This document shows, one piece after another, positions 1 to 6,079 of a DNA stretch of 9,394 nt. The stretch covers positions 1-9,394 of the forward strand of contig JALHLM010000221.1 of the NCBI GenBank assembly GCA_022844585.1, given 5' to 3'. The notes under the pieces are model-generated. The model did no database searches. It saw nothing but the letters and a program-made list of their open reading frames with translations, and was not told the DNA's origin. How positions within the stretch are numbered: position 1 is the stretch's first letter; every line of letters starts with the position of its first letter. Origin of the DNA: Pirellulales bacterium (GTDB lineage Bacteria > Planctomycetota > Planctomycetia > Pirellulales > JALHLM01). The translations under genes were made by a program, and so were the position numbers.

Positions 1-73
1 GGCAGTCGCGTTGGCTCCCGTTGCGTTTCGGGCGTAAGCGGTTATCCTGCTTATTCTTTACGCGGGACCGCTC

Positions 74-1288
74 ATGAAATATGCCATCATCATTCCGGAC
101 GGCTGCGCGGACGAGTCGCAGGCCACGTTGGGGGGGATAACCCCGCTTCAGGCCGCGCGCACGCCCGCCATGGACGCCATCGCCGCGGCCGGAGTCGTCG
201 GCCGCGCGAACAACGTCCCTGCCTCGCTGCCGGCTGGGTCCGACGTAGCGAACTTGAGCCTGCTGGGCTACGACCCGCTCCAGAATTTCACCGGGCGCGC
301 GCCGCTGGAAGCGGCGGCGCAGGGCTTGGAACTCGGCCCGAACGACTGGGCAATCCGCTGCAATCTGGTGACGGTCGAGCAGCAAACCATGCGCGACTTC
401 ACTGCCGGACACATTTCCACGGAAGAAGCGACGCAGTTGCTCGCCACGTGTCAGGAACAGCTTGGCGGGGCTCAGCTTCGTTTTGTCCCTGGCGTGAGTT
501 ACCGCAACTTGCTGTTGTACAAGCCCGGCGCAGGACAGGCCCCGTTTAGCAACGATACCCGCGCGACGCCGCCGCATGACTTGACGGACAAGTCCGTTCT
601 GGACGATTACCCACGCGGACCGGGCAGCGACGTACTAAATCAATTGATGTGCGACAGCGAACCGCTGTTCGCGGATCATCCGGTGAATCGCGCGCGAATC
701 GCGGCCGGAAAGTTGCCGGCGACCAACATCTGGCTCTGGGGACAAGGCCGCCGCCCGGCGCTACGCCCGTTCGCGGAGATGCACGGCATTCAAGGCGCGA
801 TGATCACTGCGGTCGATCTCTTGCGTGGCCTCGCGGCGCTGTTGGGCTGGAAGCGGATCGAGGTGCCCGGCGCGACCGGCTATCTCGATACGGATTACGC
901 GGCGAAGGGGCGCTATGCGATCGACGCGATCGGCAGCACCGACCTGATCTGCGTGCATGTCGAAGCGACGGACGAAGCCTCGCACGAAGGGCGCGCCGAG
1001 GCGAAGATTGAGGCGCTCGAACAAATCGACAAGCACATCGTCGGGCCGCTACACGAAGCGCTCAAGAAGCAAGGCGAGTACCGCATCCTGGTTTCGCCGG
1101 ATCATCCGACGCCGCTCAGAACCAAGACCCACAGCCACGGCTTCGTGCCGCTGGCGATCTGCGGCGCCGGCATCACGCCGGACGCCGCGACGACCTATGA
1201 CGAAGCGGCGGCCGCGGCTGCGACGTTATCATTCGCCGAAGGGTGGCGGATGATGGACTACTTTCTGCATTTGAAACTAAGGCAATAG
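74..1288 (+). CDS. apgM: ApgM-family phosphoglycerate mutase / proposed homoserine kinase
   Basis: A 404-residue member of the alkaline-phosphatase superfamily, archaeal-type cofactor-independent phosphoglycerate mutase branch. Visible motifs: the N-terminal metal-binding PDG (Asp9); GSDVANLSLLGYDP at 55-68, whose Ser56 fits the phospho-acceptor serine; NIWLWGQG at 218-225; a C-terminal metal cluster with Asp300 and His304 (ATDEASHE), Asp343-His344 (SPDHPTP) and the THSHG histidines near 353-355. All key residues seem present and the length is normal, so the enzyme should be active. Family knowledge: ApgM interconverts 3- and 2-phosphoglycerate in the cytosol, but a bacterial branch has been proposed to be a homoserine kinase because it sits beside threonine-pathway genes. 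The next gene here is aspartokinase, which favours that reading by inference. The ATG at 74 is the natural start, with no clear Shine-Dalgarno sequence. Family is confident; substrate is open. Confidence 0.93.
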   Translation: MKYAIIIPDGCADESQATLGGITPLQAARTPAMDAIAAAGVVGRANNVPASLPAGSDVANLSLLGYDPLQNFTGRAPLEAAAQGLELGPNDWAIRCNLVTVEQQTMRDFTAGHISTEEATQLLATCQEQLGGAQLRFVPGVSYRNLLLYKPGAGQAPFSNDTRATPPHDLTDKSVLDDYPRGPGSDVLNQLMCDSEPLFADHPVNRARIAAGKLPATNIWLWGQGRRPALRPFAEMHGIQGAMITAVDLLRGLAALLGWKRIEVPGATGYLDTDYAAKGRYAIDAIGSTDLICVHVEATDEASHEGRAEAKIEALEQIDKHIVGPLHEALKKQGEYRILVSPDHPTPLRTKTHSHGFVPLAICGAGITPDAATTYDEAAAAAATLSFAEGWRMMDYFLHLKLRQ

Positions 1289-1293
1289 GTTCA

Positions 1294-1528
1294 TTCACCA
1301 CGGAGGCACGGAGAACACGGAGGGAGTGCAATTTGAACCGCGGAGACGCTGAGACGCAGAGAGAGAGGCGGGGGCCGAAAGCAGCTCGAGTCCACCAGCA
1401 AGCGACCTCCTCCTCATTCGCGAATTTCGTATCGTTAGCCGCTAAGGTCCACTCCGCGTCTCAGCGCCTCCGCGGTTCAAACCACACCAGATTCCTCCTC
1501 TCCGTGACCTCCGTGCCTCCGTGGTGAA
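1294..1528. repeat. Nested two-layer inverted repeat between apgM and lysC
   Basis: The whole gap is a nested inverted repeat. The outer arms are 1294-1325 (begins TTCACCACGGAGGCACGGAG) and 1494-1528 (its near-perfect reverse complement). The inner arms are 1332-1364 (begins TTTGAACCGCGGAGACGCTG) and 1451-1481 (reverse complement with few mismatches). Each arm is built from short CGGAG- or GAGACGC-like units. About 85 bases lie in the centre, including the 10-bp palindrome ATTCGCGAAT (1416-1425). The arms resemble an interspersed repeat I recall from planctomycete and some other bacterial genomes; I cannot search to confirm. It carries no convincing gene. As RNA it would fold into one long double hairpin ending 25 bases before the lysC start, so it may affect read-through from apgM. 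Confidence 0.85.
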
Positions 1529-1553
1529 TCCTTGAATTCCTCGTTTAATCAAC

Positions 1554-3329
1554 ATGCCACTCATCGTTCAAAAATTCGGCGGCACGAGCGTTGCCGATAG
1601 TCAGAAGATTCTGGCCGCGGCGCGGCGCGCGATTCGCGCGCAGCAGGCTGGCAATCAGGTCGTCATGGTCGTGAGCGCCATGGGACACAACACCGATATG
1701 CTCGTCGATCTTGCCCAGCAAATCAGCGACGATCCGCCCGCGCGGGAGATGGACATGCTCCTCTCCACCGGCGAGCAAGTGAGCGTCGCGCTGATGGCGA
1801 TGGCGGTCGAGGCGCTCGGCGCGAAGGCCATCAGCTTCACCGGTGCACAGATCGGCATCAAGACCGACAGCACGCACACCAAGGCGCGGATTCGTTCGAT
1901 CAGCACGGAACGGATGCGGAAGGCCCTTGACGAAGGGCGGATTGTGATCGCCGCGGGCTTCCAGGGAATCGACGAAGATTACAACATCACCACGCTCGGC
2001 CGCGGCGGCAGCGATACGACGGCCGTGGCCCTGGCCGCGGTGCTGAACGCCGACGCCTGCGAGATCTACACCGACGTGGACGGCGTGTACACGACGGACC
2101 CGCGTTTGCTGCCCGAAGCCCGGCGCATGACGCGGGTGAGCTACGACGAGATGCTGGAACTGGCCAGCCTTGGTGCGGGCGTGATGCACAGCCGGTCGAT
2201 TGAATTCGGCAAGAAATTCGACGTGCCGATTCACGTTCGCAGCAGCTTCACCGACATCCCCGGCACGATGATCGTCGCCGAGAGCGAAGTGCCCGGCCAG
2301 GCCGTCGGCGGCGCGGCGCTCACGAAAGACGAAGCGCGGGTTACCGTGGCGAGCTTGCCCGATCGCCCTGGGACGAGCCTGGCGCTGTTCTCCAAGATCG
2401 CCAGCAAAAACATCTCGGTCGACATGATCGTGCAGAACGTCGGGGCCGATGGCAAGGCAGATATTTCGTTCACGGTCGTGCGCAATGAACTGCAGAACAC
2501 GCTCCGCGCCGTAGAGGAAGCAGCCCGGGAACTCGGCGCGGGGGGCGTGTCGCACGACGACAACGTCTCGAAGGTGTCGGTCGTCGGCCTCGGCATGGCG
2601 ACGCAAACCGGCGTCGCCGATCGCATGTTCCGCGCGCTCGCCAAGGCCGGGGTGAACATCGTGATGATCACCACGAGCGAAATCAAAATCTCCGCGCTCG
2701 TCTCGCGCGAGCACTCGCAGGCGGCGCTCCGCGCGGTCCACCAGGCGTTCGAGTTGGAAAAGCCGCCGGTGCAACCGGTGGTCGCGACGACGTCGCAGCC
2801 GCCCGCCGCGCCGTCGGACGTCATGGCCGTCGTGCGACGGCTGCAAGGCATGGAAGACCTCACGATCGACGACGTGACGCTCGACGATCATCAGGCCCGC
2901 GTGACGATCACCGGCGTACCGGACACGCCCGGCGTGGCCGCGCAGGTGTTCGAGGAAGTGGCCGCGGCTGGTGTCTTCGTGGACATGATCGTGCAGAGCT
3001 ACGGCGCTGGCGGCAAGGCGGACCTGAGCTTCACGGCGCCGCACAAGTCGCTGAAAACTTCGCTGGAAGTAGCGGAACGCCTGGCCAAGCAGTTTGGCTG
3101 CCGCGGCGTGACGTACGCGACGAAAGTGGCCAAGCTCTCGGTGTCCGGCATCGGCATGCGCAGCCACACAGAGGTGGCCATCCGCATGTTCCGCTGCCTG
3201 GCCACGGCGGGCATCAACGTCGAGATGATCAACACCAGCGAAGTGCGGGTGAATGTCGTCGTCGACGGGGCCGCGGGCGAGAAGGCCTTGGCGTGTTTGC
3301 AAGCGGCGTTTCAGGATGTGCGCGGGTAG
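1554..3329 (+). CDS. lysC: Aspartate kinase with four ACT domains
   Basis: Aspartokinase phosphorylates aspartate, the first step toward lysine, threonine, methionine and diaminopimelate, in the cytosol. The catalytic domain (about 1-240) has KFGGTS at 7-12, STGEQ at 71-75, GRGGSDTTA at 149-157 and YTDVDGVYTTDPR at 172-184. At 591 residues it is about 190 longer than a usual LysC because the regulatory half is duplicated: ACT pair one at about 261-400, a Pro/Ala linker at about 403-432, and ACT pair two at about 447-588. The copies are obvious: residues 261-307 and 448-495 share ARVT, PGT/PGV, VDMIVQ and GKAD-SFT. Four-ACT aspartokinases are known from cyanobacteria, where lysine and threonine act together as inhibitors; the same control is inferred here. 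No good Shine-Dalgarno sequence precedes the ATG. It follows apgM on the same strand, separated by the inverted repeat. Confidence 0.97.
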   Translation: MPLIVQKFGGTSVADSQKILAAARRAIRAQQAGNQVVMVVSAMGHNTDMLVDLAQQISDDPPAREMDMLLSTGEQVSVALMAMAVEALGAKAISFTGAQIGIKTDSTHTKARIRSISTERMRKALDEGRIVIAAGFQGIDEDYNITTLGRGGSDTTAVALAAVLNADACEIYTDVDGVYTTDPRLLPEARRMTRVSYDEMLELASLGAGVMHSRSIEFGKKFDVPIHVRSSFTDIPGTMIVAESEVPGQAVGGAALTKDEARVTVASLPDRPGTSLALFSKIASKNISVDMIVQNVGADGKADISFTVVRNELQNTLRAVEEAARELGAGGVSHDDNVSKVSVVGLGMATQTGVADRMFRALAKAGVNIVMITTSEIKISALVSREHSQAALRAVHQAFELEKPPVQPVVATTSQPPAAPSDVMAVVRRLQGMEDLTIDDVTLDDHQARVTITGVPDTPGVAAQVFEEVAAAGVFVDMIVQSYGAGGKADLSFTAPHKSLKTSLEVAERLAKQFGCRGVTYATKVAKLSVSGIGMRSHTEVAIRMFRCLATAGINVEMINTSEVRVNVVVDGAAGEKALACLQAAFQDVRG

Positions 3330-3354
3330 TCACTTAAGTAAACGGGCAAACGAC

Positions 3355-3816
3355 ATGGCAAGTGAGAACCCCTATCAATCGCCGCGTTCGCGTGACGCGG
3401 AGGGCGCTAAGGACGCGGTGCCATCGATTGGGTTTCGCTGCCTGCGAGCGCTCGTCCTTGGGTTCGCGGGCTTCGTAGCATACACGGCCGCGTTGGCGTT
3501 CTCCGCGGAACTGGATGTTCACGAGCTTCTTGACGATTCACGCACCGTGATCGGGCTACTCGTTGCTGCCGCGTTGAGCGGGTCCGAGATAGCTTGGTCG
3601 TTGGATCAGTCGACTCTTCGGCGAGTGATGATTTCGGCGGTGCTGATGTTCCCTGCGTGCGTAATTGGCAGCAGGATGGCCGACGTCATTGATCCGCCTG
3701 GCCCTCTCCCCGGCAACTACAATTTCCCACTCTCCACTGCCCTAGGCGTCGTTGCGCATCTCATGGCGCTGCTTTTGACACGTGTCGTTGCGTCAGTTTT
3801 TGCGAGCGATCGTTAG
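3355..3816 (+). CDS. Small membrane protein with N-terminal ENPYQSP motif
   Basis: A 153-residue protein of unknown function. I start it at ATG 3355 (MASENPYQSP), 25 bases after the lysC stop, not at the in-frame ATG 3253 inside lysC, because the ENPYQSP motif near the N terminus is a hallmark of many short planctomycete membrane proteins. After a charged cytoplasmic-looking head (1-27), hydrophobic stretches at about 29-50, 64-82, 91-107 and 126-148 suggest three or four membrane helices. The loop after the third holds DPPGPLPGNYNFP (113-125). There are no catalytic motifs and no recognised family. It may be co-transcribed with lysC because the gap is short, but nothing in it points to amino-acid metabolism. 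The coding call is fairly sure; the function is unknown. Confidence 0.75.
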   Translation: MASENPYQSPRSRDAEGAKDAVPSIGFRCLRALVLGFAGFVAYTAALAFSAELDVHELLDDSRTVIGLLVAAALSGSEIAWSLDQSTLRRVMISAVLMFPACVIGSRMADVIDPPGPLPGNYNFPLSTALGVVAHLMALLLTRVVASVFASDR

Positions 3817-3838
3817 TCGGTCACAACCAGGAAGCTTT

Positions 3839-3866
3839 ACTGAAAACTGAACACTGAAAACTTCAA
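3839..3866. repeat. Four heptamer repeats (ACTGAAA-type)
   Basis: Four consecutive 7-base units between convergent genes: ACTGAAA, ACTGAAC, ACTGAAA, ACTTCAA. A weaker fifth unit starting with ACT runs into the stop codon of the minus-strand gene. The stretch is much richer in A than its surroundings. It may be a decayed simple repeat; no function is visible and I see no hairpin terminator with it. Confidence 0.6.
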
Positions 3867-3872
3867 ACTCGC

Positions 3873-4949
3873 CTAATACATCGCCGTCCGAGCTTTCGCC
3901 GGTTTCGCTCCCGGCGGTGGCAACGTGCGGATCGCCTCGTCATAGTCAATGACGTAGCGCCACCAACTGTTGTGGAAGCCGTCGGTTTCGCCTTGGTTGT
4001 TCGGCAGATGGGCCAGCCACCAGCGTTGGAAGTTGAGGTGGTGCGGTTCGCCCCAGGTGGCGCAGCTCACCATGGATTTCTTGCCGGTCAGGTGCGGGTA
4101 GTTGAGCCAATCTTCGGCAGCGCTCAGCACTTCTTTCACCTGAGAGTAATCGTAGCCGTCTTCCGCGTTCGGGCCGCCGTGAACGTTGCCGACTTGGGCG
4201 TCGTCCGGGTATTCCTTCGCCTGACGTGTGAAGCGCGACCAAGGGTTGCTGGCGTCCTTCGTATCCCACGCGCCGCGGCCGACGGTGATTGAGAGCATGC
4301 CTTCGCAGCGATGGCCAAAGCTGTGCAGTGCGTTGTCCTCGCCGACTTCGTAGTTGAAGCCCATCACGGCGACCGTGCGGCCGCAATCGGGAATATCATA
4401 CGGGCGGTAGAACCAAGGATTGTCCGATTGATACTGCACGAGGTCGCCGGGAATCTTGAAGGCGTATTCGTCGAAGCCGAAGTACGGCGCGCCCCAGACC
4501 CAAACTTCGTCGACGTCACCGCTGGTGACCCGTTTGGCGAGATCCGCGTCCTGGAACAAATTCGCGTAGCTGGCCGCGTCCGGCTGGTGGACTAAATCGC
4601 GGTCTTTCCACATTGCCAGGAACGACGCGTCGTCGTAGCGAAAACCATCCCGCTTCGCCGGAAACACGTCGACGTCGATCCACTCCACCAACTGGAAGTC
4701 CGCGTACCCGGCGCTGGACTCGCGCAAATAGCCGATCAACTTCTCCGTCATCGGCCGCGGGTCGTTCCAGCCCATGTGCTGCGACAGTTTTTGGTTGCCC
4801 TGCGATTTGAGCAGGGGATCGTAGCAGACGACGATCACCTTGACCGTACGCTTGTCCGTGATGCGCTGGATTGGCTCGCGTGGGGCTGCCAAGGCCGATT
4901 GCGTGAAGTACGCCAGGCACGGCAGTGCCAGAAAGGTTCGTCGTCGCAC
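3873..4949 (-). CDS. Exported protein of unknown function, Tat-like signal peptide
   Basis: 358 residues. The N terminus MRRRTFLALPCLAYF plus an Ala-rich end near residue 22 (SALAAP) is a signal peptide; RRTFL matches the core of a twin-arginine (Tat) signal, so the protein may be exported folded. The start is GTG (4949), with GGGG about eight bases upstream; no in-frame ATG lies nearby. I do not recognise the family with certainty. The mature part has a beta-like KVIVVCYDP (37-45), VDEVWVWGAPYFGFDEY (146-162), MGFNYE (196-201), HSFGHRCEG (209-217), a GNVHGGPNAEDGYDY stretch (254-268) and a Trp/His-rich end with SCATWGEPHH (295-304) and RWW/SWW. Paired His, Asp and four mature cysteines suggest metal binding or disulfides, but that is inference. 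There is no neighbour to indicate a role. A secreted hydrolase or binding protein is possible. Confidence 0.88.
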   Translation of the reverse strand: MRRRTFLALPCLAYFTQSALAAPREPIQRITDKRTVKVIVVCYDPLLKSQGNQKLSQHMGWNDPRPMTEKLIGYLRESSAGYADFQLVEWIDVDVFPAKRDGFRYDDASFLAMWKDRDLVHQPDAASYANLFQDADLAKRVTSGDVDEVWVWGAPYFGFDEYAFKIPGDLVQYQSDNPWFYRPYDIPDCGRTVAVMGFNYEVGEDNALHSFGHRCEGMLSITVGRGAWDTKDASNPWSRFTRQAKEYPDDAQVGNVHGGPNAEDGYDYSQVKEVLSAAEDWLNYPHLTGKKSMVSCATWGEPHHLNFQRWWLAHLPNNQGETDGFHNSWWRYVIDYDEAIRTLPPPGAKPAKARTAMY

Positions 4950-5049
4950 GTGGCATTCCCCAAAGGCATCCTGATACAGAATGCCATCAGCTTAGTCCGA
5001 CGCACGGGGGATGACAACAACGTTGGGCGATCTTCGCATCGAAGTGCGG

Positions 5050-5093
5050 AATGAAACAAAGCGAGCCGGCGAATCTGCCCATTCACCGGCTCG
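5050..5093 (-). terminator. Hairpin terminator after the small gene
   Basis: On the minus strand, CGAGCCGGTGAA and TTCGCCGGCTCG (5062-5093) form a 12-bp stem around an 8-base loop. The one non-Watson-Crick position is a G-U pair on this strand, but a C-A mismatch on the plus strand. It is followed by the T-rich run CTTTGTTTCAT (5050-5060). It lies 18 bases past the stop of the 5112-5351 gene, as expected for its terminator. Direction is therefore fairly clear. Confidence 0.65.
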
Positions 5094-5111
5094 GACGTCA
5101 AATTTGGAACA

Positions 5112-5351
5112 TCAGCAAGTCACGTCGTAGCACGACTCGTGGAGTCGATGCATTACGCGTTCGAGTGCGGCCAGCTCGTGTTGCAAGGTGACAGAATCCC
5201 CTGGCAACTTGTCCTGCCGCAAGATGCGTCTCAGTTCGCAAATGCGGCGTTCGACCACTCGGGTCAAGACCGCGTCGTCATTGTGTTCTAGCAGCAGAAA
5301 CATGGCCCACATCCTTTCGTCAGCGACGCTCGGTGCGCCGACATCCTTCAT
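5112..5351 (-). CDS. Small helical protein of unknown function
   Basis: I place the start at ATG 5351 (MKDVGAPSV), giving 79 residues. An upstream in-frame ATG at 5393 would give 93, but the added residues are encoded by a perfect 11-bp hairpin (5356-5383) that looks like leader rather than protein. No strong Shine-Dalgarno sequence decides it. The protein is mostly charged amphipathic helix: residues about 13-45 (MWAMFLLLEHNDD onward, then VVERRICELRRILRQ) and a second helix around LQHELAALERVMHRL, ending ESCYDVTC. This suggests a two-helix hairpin, perhaps an oligomerising or partner-binding protein. Most codons end in G or C and a terminator follows, which supports a real gene. It lies downstream of hsp20 on the same strand, but hairpins separate them. 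No family recognised. Confidence 0.6.
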   Translation of the reverse strand: MKDVGAPSVADERMWAMFLLLEHNDDAVLTRVVERRICELRRILRQDKLPGDSVTLQHELAALERVMHRLHESCYDVTC

Positions 5352-5355
5352 CGGG

Positions 5356-5383
5356 GCGGCGCCACGGGGGAGCGTGGCGCCGC
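5356..5383. repeat. Perfect 11-bp stem-loop
   Basis: GCGGCGCCACG (5356-5366) and CGTGGCGCCGC (5373-5383) are exact reverse complements around a 6-base loop (GGGGAG on plus, CTCCCC on minus). It sits directly before the preferred start of the small minus-strand gene. It could be a leader hairpin of that gene or part of a larger RNA with the two hairpins at 5414-5457. Confidence 0.7.
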
Positions 5384-5413
5384 GAATCCGCATCGTCTAA
5401 GTCTCGGTTGGCC

Positions 5414-5457
5414 GGTTGAAGCTCCCTTCAACCTTCTACGCAGGCGCCGGCCTGCGT
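5414..5457. repeat. Two adjacent perfect stem-loops downstream of hsp20
   Basis: First hairpin: GGTTGAAG (5414-5421), loop CTCC, CTTCAACC (5426-5433). Second: ACGCAGGC (5438-5445), loop GCCG, GCCTGCGT (5450-5457). Both have exact 8-bp stems and tetraloops, with four bases between them. They lie 13 to 57 bases past the hsp20 stop on the minus strand. Neither has a clear T-run, so they are weak as classical terminators; they could stabilise the hsp20 message, end it by another route, or fold as a separate RNA. Confidence 0.65.
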
Positions 5458-5470
5458 TGCCCAAAAATGT

Positions 5471-5923
5471 TCAGGTTTTCACCTCGACGCGCCTTGGCCG
5501 GGCTTCGGCGGTCTTGGGCACGGTCACCCGCAGCACGCCGGTTTTGTACTCCGCCGCGACCTTGTCCTCGGCGACGGTGGCCGGCAGCGGAATCACGCGG
5601 CGGAATTCACCGTAGCTCCGCTCGACGCGATGAAATGTCTTGCCCTTCTCTTCCTTCTCCTCTTTCTTTTCGCCGGAGATCCACAGGGCTCCGTTCTTAA
5701 CTTCCACATTGAAGTCCTCGGCCTTCATGCCAGGCAGCTCCACGGTGATCTCCACGCCTTCGGCGTTCTCGGCCACGTTGACCGTGGGGACGAACGTGCC
5801 TTCAAGGCTCATCCAACGATCATCTTCGCTGAGCATGCCCTCGACGAAGCGACCGAAATCTCGTTCCAGGCGACCCAGCGTGCGGGGCAGCCTCTCCGTC
5901 CAAGGAACCATTGTGCGTGCCAT
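5471..5923 (-). CDS. Hsp20 / alpha-crystallin small heat-shock protein
   Basis: 150 residues, a normal length. Small heat-shock proteins form cytosolic oligomers that hold unfolding proteins without using ATP. The alpha-crystallin domain runs from about PTVNVAENAEG (residues 45-55) through VELPGMKAEDFNVEVKNG, SGEKKEEKEEKG, RSYGEFRRVIPLP and the hallmark GVLRVTVPK, to a short tail RRVEVKT whose V-E-V may serve as the I-x-I type anchor. The start at 5923 (MARTMVPW) is decided by a near-ideal AGGAGGT (5929-5935) five bases upstream; the longer reading frame to 6079 is rejected. This Shine-Dalgarno sequence is far stronger than at other genes here, fitting bursts of expression. The leader carries two hairpins, one touching the Shine-Dalgarno sequence. 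I see no CIRCE element (TTAGCACTC/GAGTGCTAA). Confidence 0.96.
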   Translation of the reverse strand: MARTMVPWTERLPRTLGRLERDFGRFVEGMLSEDDRWMSLEGTFVPTVNVAENAEGVEITVELPGMKAEDFNVEVKNGALWISGEKKEEKEEKGKTFHRVERSYGEFRRVIPLPATVAEDKVAAEYKTGVLRVTVPKTAEARPRRVEVKT

Positions 5924-5928
5924 GACAC

Positions 5929-5935
5929 ACCTCCT
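5929..5935 (-). promoter_or_regulatory. Strong ribosome binding site of hsp20
   Basis: The minus strand reads AGGAGGT followed by five bases (GTGTC) and the ATG at 5923. This is a near-perfect match to the anti-Shine-Dalgarno complement with good spacing, and it settles the hsp20 start. Confidence 0.85.
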
Positions 5936-6000
5936 GCGAAGCACCCTCGCTTCGCCCCTCAAAGCCTTGCGACCGACGCCGGGCGGATGCCCGGCCGTCG
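5936..6000 (-). promoter_or_regulatory. Two stem-loops in the hsp20 leader
   Basis: On the minus strand the leader holds, in order, a hairpin with arms 5989-6000 and 5974-5984 (CGACGGCCGGGC / GCCCGGCGTCG, ATCC loop, one bulged G) and a second with exact 7-bp arms GCGAAGC (5949-5955) and GCTTCGC (5936-5942) around loop GAGGGT. The second ends directly against the AGGAGGT site. Such structures next to a heat-shock Shine-Dalgarno sequence recall RNA thermometers, but neither hairpin as drawn pairs with the site, so the control role is only a hypothesis. Confidence 0.45.
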
Positions 6001-6079
6001 CACTGTGCAGAAGTTTCATTTCGTTAGCAGATAGTTGCAAAATCCGGGCCGTTTGTGGCGATTCGAGGCGTGATTGCAA

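Noticed and set aside
21..48. Possible promoter for apgM (TTGCGT, 16 bases, TATCCT)
   Set aside because: Both boxes match the consensus poorly and the window begins just upstream, so an earlier gene or promoter cannot be judged.
1243..1527. 94-residue frame covering the inverted repeat
   Set aside because: It is simply the repeat arms translated (RRTRRE, RGDAETQRERR) and overlaps the apgM end; the DNA repeat explains it.
1544..1549. TTTAAT as a -10 box for lysC
   Set aside because: It lies only four bases before the ATG, so a start site would fall inside the coding sequence.
1545..3302. 585-residue open frame antisense to lysC
   Set aside because: The protein is dominated by Arg, His, Asp and Ala with no domain, and mirrors lysC codons. 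Long antisense frames are expected in high-GC genes, and lysC itself is certain.
5924..6079. N-terminal extension of Hsp20 to 6079
   Set aside because: The near-perfect AGGAGGT five bases before ATG 5923 and the usual Hsp20 length fix the shorter start; the extension is made of leader hairpins.
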